A stretch of 7,451 nucleotides of DNA from positions 1 through 7,451 of the forward strand of contig CACZQT010000503.1 of assembly GCA_902783295.1 (NCBI GenBank). The letters are read 5' to 3'. The first letter of the stretch is position 1. Every line of letters begins with the position of its first letter. The position numbers and the translations under genes were made by a program. Shown here in pieces: positions 5,845-7,451 of the stretch. Under the pieces are notes generated by a model. The model saw only the letters and a list, made by a program, of their open reading frames with translations. It searched no databases and had not been told where the DNA came from. The stretch is from an uncultured Lachnospiraceae bacterium. Its GTDB lineage: Bacteria; Bacillota; Clostridia; Lachnospirales; Lachnospiraceae.

Positions 5845-7451
5845 ATGAAGGAGAAGACAGGAAAGATGCCAGGGAAGAGGTGCGGGAACAGAGCAGGAGT
5901 CTGGACTTTCCTGTATGTGCTGTTTCTCCTGGTTCTATTGCCGGCAGGGCGGATTTTTGCAGAAGAGCTCGAAGTTACGTTAACATCCGGTGTTTTAAAA
6001 TGGAATAAAATCCCCTGGGCAAATGAGTACCATTACTCCGTACGTTTTGAAGATGTGGAGGATGAATATGGTACGACCACATCGCTGAGCGTGGATATCG
6101 ACGCATATATTGACGGACTGATTGAAGCGGGAAGGCTCAAGAATACCGGCGAACATCAGCTGTATATGGAAGCCTACAATACTGAAACATTTGAAACGAT
6201 CTCCTGGTGGAGCAACGGGCCATATAAACATTTTCATCCGACCCTTCCGCCTTACGAAGAGCCTGAAGGTCCGGTGACCAGACTGTCTGACAGCGCTGGT
6301 TATGACTCTTCCACGGGAATTCTCAGCTGGAGCAAGTATTCCAATCTTGCCAAAATATACTGGTATGATGTGAGCAATTCCGGCAGTTTGTCTGCAGCGG
6401 CAGATGAAAAGCTGAGTGTGAATATTCAGAAAATGATTGACGAAAGGGTATCCGACGGCAGTCTGGACTATTCCGAATCATTTCTGATCGTACTTACCGC
6501 CAATAAAAAAGACGGAACAGAACTGGACAGATGGCAGAAAACCATCAGCTATAAACCAAACATCACGCCTGTTGAGCTCACCGGAGAAAACAGTTCAACT
6601 GCGGGAATAGAATCCGAATACGAATATACCGGGACAGCAATTCAGCCAAAGCCTCTGAATGTTATAGTTAACAGCAAGGTGCTGAAAGAGGGAACAGACT
6701 TTACGGTTTCCTATGGAAGCAATACAGAACCGGGAACAGGATATGTGAAGCTGACCGGAAAAGGAAAGTATACAGGCTCTGTAAAGATTTCTTTCCTGAT
6801 TGTCAAAACGATGCCGCCCATTACAGCTTCTGTTTCAGGCGGAACATTGAGCTGGAAAGCTTATTCCGGCGCAGAAAGTTATAGTTATGGGGCCGCAGGA
6901 CATTACCAGCTGACGTCTGAGCTGTCGGCGGACATACATGCCTTTATTGACGAACTGATCAGTAAGGGGACTATACCCAAAACATCTTCCTACCTGATAG
7001 AAGTGGAGGCCTTTGACGGCGAAGGAAAAAAACTGCAGAACTGGTCCAAGAATATCATTTATGACTCTTCAGCCCTGATTGATACAAGTACAGCAGACGT
7101 TTCGGAGGAAGTGGAGAGTACTCCTGCAGCGCCATCACAGACAGCGGTTCGTTCCGCTTCCGATGTTTACCCGGAGAAGCCCGCTAAACTGGCAGCAGTA
7201 CAGAAGAGCATCACCACCGCGATAAACGATAAAGATACAAAAGGCAGTACATATAGCTTTCTTCAGGCAAAAGGCGTGGCAAAATCCAGAACATCAATCA
7301 TGATTACCTGGAAGAAAGTAAAAGGGGCTAAGAAGTATATTATTTACGGGAACCGCTGCGGGCCCGGGAAGAAATATAAAAAACTGGATACTCTGGGCAA
7401 GAGCAAAACCAGCTGGACAAAAAAGAAGCTGAAAAAAGGAACCTATTACAA
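5845..7451 (+). CDS. Large exported modular protein with three internal repeats plus Ig-like and FN3-like modules (3' end missing)
   Basis: Open to the right edge (535 full codons, no stop). ATG 5845 has AAGGAG 9 bases upstream. The N-terminus is basic, then hydrophobic (VWTFLYVLFLLVLLPA, 19-34), with likely cleavage after Ala39; no lipobox. Modules in order: repeat copy 1 (49-130), copy 2 (158-236), an Ig-like module (~258-320: YTGTAIQPKPL, LKEGTDFTVSY, GTGYVKLTGKGKYTGSV) of a type common in Lachnospiraceae surface proteins, copy 3 (333-406), a Ser/Thr/Ala-rich linker (407-470), then the start of an FN3-like module (476 onward: ITWKKVKGAKKYIIYG, KKLKKGTYY) that runs off the window. No enzymatic motif is seen; an adhesin or scaffold-like role is an inference. 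Position 17 bases after the transglutaminase gene suggests co-expression. Sampled stretches look more AT-rich than the his genes (about 43-47% versus up to 60% G+C). The end may carry a wall anchor, more repeats or an enzyme domain. Confidence 0.85.
   Translation, partial: MKEKTGKMPGKRCGNRAGVWTFLYVLFLLVLLPAGRIFAEELEVTLTSGVLKWNKIPWANEYHYSVRFEDVEDEYGTTTSLSVDIDAYIDGLIEAGRLKNTGEHQLYMEAYNTETFETISWWSNGPYKHFHPTLPPYEEPEGPVTRLSDSAGYDSSTGILSWSKYSNLAKIYWYDVSNSGSLSAAADEKLSVNIQKMIDERVSDGSLDYSESFLIVLTANKKDGTELDRWQKTISYKPNITPVELTGENSSTAGIESEYEYTGTAIQPKPLNVIVNSKVLKEGTDFTVSYGSNTEPGTGYVKLTGKGKYTGSVKISFLIVKTMPPITASVSGGTLSWKAYSGAESYSYGAAGHYQLTSELSADIHAFIDELISKGTIPKTSSYLIEVEAFDGEGKKLQNWSKNIIYDSSALIDTSTADVSEEVESTPAAPSQTAVRSASDVYPEKPAKLAAVQKSITTAINDKDTKGSTYSFLQAKGVAKSRTSIMITWKKVKGAKKYIIYGNRCGPGKKYKKLDTLGKSKTSWTKKKLKKGTYY
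5989..6234 (+). repeat. Protein-level repeat, copy 1
   Basis: Residues 49-130 of the exported protein. Opens with GVLKW, contains SLSVDIDAYIDGLIEAG (80-96) and an aromatic-rich YMEAYN strand, and closes at a Trp pair (121-122). Leu81 lies 28 residues after Trp53, the same spacing as in copy 2. Confidence 0.6.
6316..6552 (+). repeat. Protein-level repeat, copy 2
   Basis: Residues 158-236. Opens with GILSWSKY, contains KLSVNIQKMIDERVSDG (189-205), then LIVLTANKKDGTELDRW ending at Trp230 and ISY. Leu190 lies 28 residues after Trp162. Confidence 0.6.
6841..7062 (+). repeat. Protein-level repeat, copy 3
   Basis: Residues 333-406. Opens with GTLSWKAYSGAESY, contains ELSADIHAFIDELISKG (359-375), then LIEVEAFDGEGKKLQNW ending at Trp400 and IIY. 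It is about 5 residues shorter than the other copies between the opening Trp and the helix-like block, and is separated from copy 2 by the Ig-like module. Confidence 0.6.

Noticed and set aside
5712..6008. 98-codon + strand frame bridging the transglutaminase end and the modular protein start
   Set aside because: Out of frame with both genes and covers the signal peptide of the second; no independent support.

Overview
The window reads as chromosomal DNA of a Gram-positive, low-to-medium G+C bacterium of the class Clostridia, most likely Lachnospiraceae. The reasons are a RecU-type Holliday junction resolvase (a Firmicutes family), strong AGGAGG-type ribosome binding sites, the HisZ plus short HisG arrangement, and exported proteins with the Ig-like and fibronectin-like modules common in gut Lachnospiraceae. 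This placement is an inference from gene content. Every supported gene lies on the + strand with small gaps or overlaps, so the window could be one long transcript or a few adjoining ones. No convincing promoter or intrinsic terminator is visible.

Layout. Positions 1-166 hold the 3' end of an unrecognised gene. Positions 223-1314 encode an RluA-family pseudouridine synthase with an S4 domain. One base after its stop comes recU (1316-1891). The next three genes encode the first three steps of histidine biosynthesis: hisZ (1894-3186), hisG short form (3179-3838, overlapping hisZ by 8 bases) and a HisI-HisE fusion (3893-4840). HisZ and HisG together make phosphoribosyl-ATP. The HisE and HisI domains then convert it to phosphoribosyl-AMP and ProFAR. 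The other his genes (hisD, hisC, hisB, hisH, hisA, hisF) are not in the window.

From 4874 onward the content changes to exported proteins. First is a secreted or membrane-anchored transglutaminase-like protein with a complete Cys-His-Asp triad (4874-5827). Seventeen bases later starts a large exported protein (5845 to the window end, incomplete) built of three diverged copies of one ~80-residue module, an Ig-like module and a fibronectin-type-III-like module. The pair may act together at the cell surface.

The observations most worth a second look are: the extra ~110-residue N-terminal domain on the HisIE protein, which resembles part of a HisA/HisF barrel but lacks its phosphate-binding glycines; the internal three-fold repeat in the last protein and its pairing with a transglutaminase; and two strong inverted repeats inside the rluA-like and recU coding sequences. 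No tRNA, rRNA, CRISPR array, insertion sequence or prophage signal was seen.
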